From contig CAKUSI010000154.1 of assembly GCA_934678955.1 (NCBI GenBank), positions 1 to 8,496 of the forward strand: a stretch of 8,496 bases of DNA, given 5' to 3'. Every line of letters begins with the position of its first letter. Position 1 is the stretch's first letter. Of the stretch, positions 6,650 to 8,496 are shown piece after piece. The translations under genes and the position numbers were made by a program. The notes under the pieces are model-generated. The model ran no database searches. It was not told the origin of the DNA and was given only the letters and a program-made list of their open reading frames with translations. This stretch comes from an uncultured Austwickia sp. Lineage in GTDB: Bacteria > Actinomycetota > Actinomycetes > Actinomycetales > Dermatophilaceae.

Positions 6650-6862
6650 ATGAAGGCGACCGCAGCAGCACCCAGCACACCCAGAACCACCGTGAACCCC
6701 TCGGCTCGTGAGCGGCGGGGTCAGTCGCGGAGCGGTCTACCGCCGGGCTTCAACGTCGCGGCGTGGACACGCCAGGCGTGTGAGCGTTCCGGGGTGTCGG
6801 TCGGGGTGAGCGATCCGGTCACGCTAGCCAAACTCCGCGTCCTCACCCGCCCCGAACACTGA
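6650..6862 (+). CDS. Small hypothetical protein, 70 residues
   Basis: A short basic-then-compact protein. Its first half is rich in Ala, Pro, Thr and Arg and looks disordered. The second half, LPPGFNVAAWTRQACERSG followed by VSDPVTLAKLRVL, reads as a folded helical segment. I have the impression of similar small proteins ending in an ATLAKL-like helix in actinobacterial mobile elements, but no function is known to me. The frame is open back to 6611, with an ATG at 6611-region start, but the ATG at 6650 gives the cleaner N-terminus. No Shine-Dalgarno precedes either. The gene converges on the recombinase gene, 19 bases apart, and follows the 256-residue gene on the same strand. Coding status rests on the structured C-terminal sequence and its position. 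Confidence 0.6.
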   Translation: MKATAAAPSTPRTTVNPSARERRGQSRSGLPPGFNVAAWTRQACERSGVSVGVSDPVTLAKLRVLTRPEH

Positions 6863-6881
6863 CTCGTGCGTCGGCGGCGGG

Positions 6882-8366
6882 TCAGGCTTTGAAGGTGAGT
6901 TCCACGCGTTCGGGCCGGAACCTCGCCCCGGTCTTGCCGGGTTCTGCGGGTTTGACGATGAGAGTGTCGATCAGGGCGGCGATGATCGCTCGCTTCTGCG
7001 GGATCGACCACTCCTCATCCCACGCTGTTCTTAGTGCTTGCTCGTCGCCGATGGGGATGCCCTTCAACGCGGACGACTTCGCGTTACGCCCGAGCACGAG
7101 TTCCGCACTGGTGATCGTCGCCGAAGCGGCGGTCTTCGCCGCGTGCAGTTCGGTGCGGGTGAGGATGCCTGCGCCGTAGTCGCGGGCCATGTCCTCCATG
7201 CGTTGCCGTGCGGCGGTGATCTGCTCCATCGCCGCCGACACGCCTGCATCCTCACCCGGTGCAGCGGTGGGCAGTGTGGTCGCGACCAGGCGGGTGATCA
7301 TGGCCTCGCTGACGAGGGTTTCGATGCCGTGGGCGGACACGACGAGTCCGCCGCGTTCTGGGCGACCGGGGAGGGGGAGGCAGCGGTAGAAGCGTCGCTT
7401 CCCGATCGAGGTTTCGCCCCGGTGCAGCCCGGAGGAGACGAGGGTGTTGCCGCACTTGCCGCAAGTGATCAGCCCCGCCAGCAGGCTCTTGGAGGAGCGG
7501 CCCACGCGCCGGTCGGGGTGGTTGAACACCGCCCGGATGCGCGCTGTCTCTTCTGGGGTGATGATTGCTTCCCAGTTCCCCGGCCCGAGGATCGCCCGGT
7601 CGCGGCGTTCCCACGTCGTTGTCGTCTTCGATGCCGGTTCGTAGGCGCGTTGCCCTGAGATGCGTGCGGAGCAGAGGATCGACCCGACCGTGCTCTCGTG
7701 CCACACGTTCAACCGGCTCTTGCCCTTCGACGGCGGCACTGGGCCGTCGTCGCGGTTGAGCCACCTCGTGATCTGCCGCACCGACTGCCCCGCGAGGAAC
7801 CGGTCGGCCATCTCCCGGATCACGGCTGCTTCTTCGGGGATAAGGACACCGCCGACGCCGTACCCGTACTTCGCGCCGCCGTGCCAGTCACCCCGCTCGG
7901 CCTTCTGCTGGTTCGCACGCCTGATCCGGTCGGCTTTGTGCCCGGACTCGTACGAGGCGATCGCCACCAACTGCCGGGCCATGAGCCTACCCTCGTGGGT
8001 GTTCAGGTCGAACGCGCCACCCTTGACCGTCTCGATACGGATCGGGTGCGTCTCCACGAGGTCGATGAGGTCTTCCAGTTCGCGGGGGCGACGATAGAGC
8101 CTGTCCACATGCCACGCCACGATCCGCGACGGGCCGAGCTTCACCCGCTCCAACAGGTCGAGGTAGCCGGGGCGCTTCTTCCCCGAGTAGGCGGAGATGT
8201 CGTTGTCCATGAAGATCGCCGGATCACTGATCCCGAGCCTCGCGCACATCTCCAGGCAGTCCTGGCGTTGCCGCTCGACCCCGGCCTCCGCACCGGTACG
8301 ATCCTCGGAGATGCGCAGGTACACCACCACCTGCTCCACGCCGTTGTTTGCTGTTGTGCCGTCCAT
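6882..8366 (-). CDS. Large serine recombinase (site-specific integrase/excisionase of the element)
   Basis: A 494-residue large serine recombinase that integrates and excises DNA by double-strand cleavage through a covalent 5' phosphoserine. The catalytic domain starts with VVVYLRISEDRTG, giving Ser20 as nucleophile and Arg18 beside it. RPG (65-67) and HVDRLYRR (86-93) supply the other active-site arginines. The recombinase domain follows (about 160-285), with KYGYGVGGVLIPEEAAVIREM near 166-186. A zinc-ribbon domain comes next: Cys302, Cys305 and Cys329 are present, but the expected fourth ligand is Arg338. A coiled-coil segment, AAMEQITAARQRMEDMARDYG, lies near 380-400. The ATG at 8366 is firm because AAGGGAGG lies about 5 bases upstream on the minus strand. 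The start is about 50 bases from the relaxase junction, the usual place for an attachment site. Natural partner sites and any directionality factor are not identified. Confidence 0.95.
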   Translation of the reverse strand: MDGTTANNGVEQVVVYLRISEDRTGAEAGVERQRQDCLEMCARLGISDPAIFMDNDISAYSGKKRPGYLDLLERVKLGPSRIVAWHVDRLYRRPRELEDLIDLVETHPIRIETVKGGAFDLNTHEGRLMARQLVAIASYESGHKADRIRRANQQKAERGDWHGGAKYGYGVGGVLIPEEAAVIREMADRFLAGQSVRQITRWLNRDDGPVPPSKGKSRLNVWHESTVGSILCSARISGQRAYEPASKTTTTWERRDRAILGPGNWEAIITPEETARIRAVFNHPDRRVGRSSKSLLAGLITCGKCGNTLVSSGLHRGETSIGKRRFYRCLPLPGRPERGGLVVSAHGIETLVSEAMITRLVATTLPTAAPGEDAGVSAAMEQITAARQRMEDMARDYGAGILTRTELHAAKTAASATITSAELVLGRNAKSSALKGIPIGDEQALRTAWDEEWSIPQKRAIIAALIDTLIVKPAEPGKTGARFRPERVELTFKA

Positions 8367-8428
8367 GACGACCTCCCTTGTTGCCTGGTAGGTACGCCGG
8401 TCAAACCCGACACGTCGACAAGACCACC
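8367..8428. other. Probable attR: junction between the element and the target relaxase gene
   Basis: Between the recombinase start and 8417 the sequence is element-like. From 8419 onward it matches the codons expected for a MobF P-loop. A normal motif would read G-T-G-K-T-T, but here the frame reads H-V-D-K-T-T. The second base of the codon before the lysine (8418) is A where glycine requires G, so the strand exchange point should lie to the right of 8418, within about 8419-8428. This is inferred from one junction only; the other junction is not in the window. Confidence 0.55.
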
Positions 8429-8496
8429 GCGATGAGCGCGCTACGCTCCGCCTGGGAACGAGAGCACGGTCGCGGCAGCGTCATCGGGCTCGCCCC
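8417..8496 (+). pseudogene. Interrupted second MobF relaxase gene, helicase part beginning in Walker A (runs off the window)
   Basis: The plus-strand frame from 8417 encodes KTTAMSALRSAWE and then GRGSVIGLAP. This is the stretch that directly follows the P-loop glycines in actinobacterial MobF/TraA relaxases, where GTGKTTAM is followed by a conserved AW-E-HG-GSV-GLAPSA sequence. The preceding residues are H-V-D instead of G-T-G, so the nucleotide-binding loop is broken and the N-terminal nickase half is absent. The sequence differs from the intact relaxase at 110-3571, whose P-loop is followed by MLRTAIEVAAEHG. It therefore belongs to a different relaxase gene. An ATG at 8432 could be annotated as a start but would give a protein without P-loop. 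Only 27 residues are visible. Confidence 0.7.

Larger units (their letters stand above)
1..8419. mobile_element. Right-hand part of an integrative (probably mobilizable) element, left end outside the window
   Basis: The stretch carries a relaxase, a regulated efflux cargo pair, two small-element type unknown genes and a large serine recombinase whose start lies about 50 bases from a break in an unrelated relaxase reading frame. Large serine recombinase genes normally sit beside one attachment site, which fits the right end being at about 8419. No conjugation pilus, coupling or replication gene is visible, so self-transfer cannot be claimed. The left boundary is not seen; no matching relaxase N-terminal half appears in 1-109. 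Extent and class are inference; the gene content is read directly. Confidence 0.6.

Noticed and set aside
6857..6886. Terminator between the convergent small gene and recombinase
   Set aside because: Only a 5-bp CTGAC/GTCAG pairing with a long loop is visible, too weak to call.
7698..8435. Plus-strand open frame across the recombinase and the right junction
   Set aside because: It is antisense to the catalytic domain of the recombinase and is in a different frame from the relaxase fragment it runs into.
8417..8496. Fragment being a displaced piece of the intact relaxase in this window
   Set aside because: The intact relaxase has its own complete P-loop followed by a different sequence, so the fragment belongs to another relaxase.
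1..8496. CRISPR array, tRNA or rRNA gene
   Set aside because: No regularly spaced repeats and no tRNA-like cloverleaf or rRNA sequence was recognised on either strand.

Overview
The window is high-GC DNA with actinobacterial character: GC-rich codons, a MobF relaxase of the actinobacterial TraA type, a leaderless regulator transcript, and small conserved proteins typical of actinobacterial mobile elements. The exact genus cannot be read from it. Nearly all of it looks like the right-hand part of an integrated mobile element that encodes its own relaxase and integrase. No type IV secretion genes or coupling protein are visible, so the element is either mobilizable only or continues beyond the left edge.

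Layout, left to right: 1-109 is a lower-GC strip with no gene. At 112-3571 (minus) lies a complete MobF relaxase/helicase. A 135-base divergent intergenic region (3572-3706) carries a strong 13-bp-arm hairpin in the relaxase leader and a TetR-type operator overlapping the promoter of the opposite operon. A TetR repressor (3707-4294) and an MFS drug-efflux-like transporter (4313-5497) form a two-gene plus-strand operon, the likely cargo. A 292-base non-coding region (5498-5789) holds three hairpins and a 12-bp direct repeat. Then come an unrecognised 256-residue protein (5790-6560) and a small protein (6650-6862). A large serine recombinase (6882-8366, minus) converges on them.

The most informative spot is the last 80 bases. 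Just 50 bases upstream of the recombinase start, the sequence becomes, on the plus strand, a second and different MobF relaxase, entering exactly in its helicase P-loop (Walker A) motif. The element therefore appears to have inserted site-specifically into the P-loop codons of another conjugative element's relaxase, making this a nested mobile element with the attR junction near 8418-8428.

Working model (inference): the recombinase integrates and excises the element at MobF P-loop sequences, the element's own MobF protein nicks and moves it (or its carrier) through a helper conjugation apparatus, and the TetR/MFS pair provides inducible export of some toxic compound.
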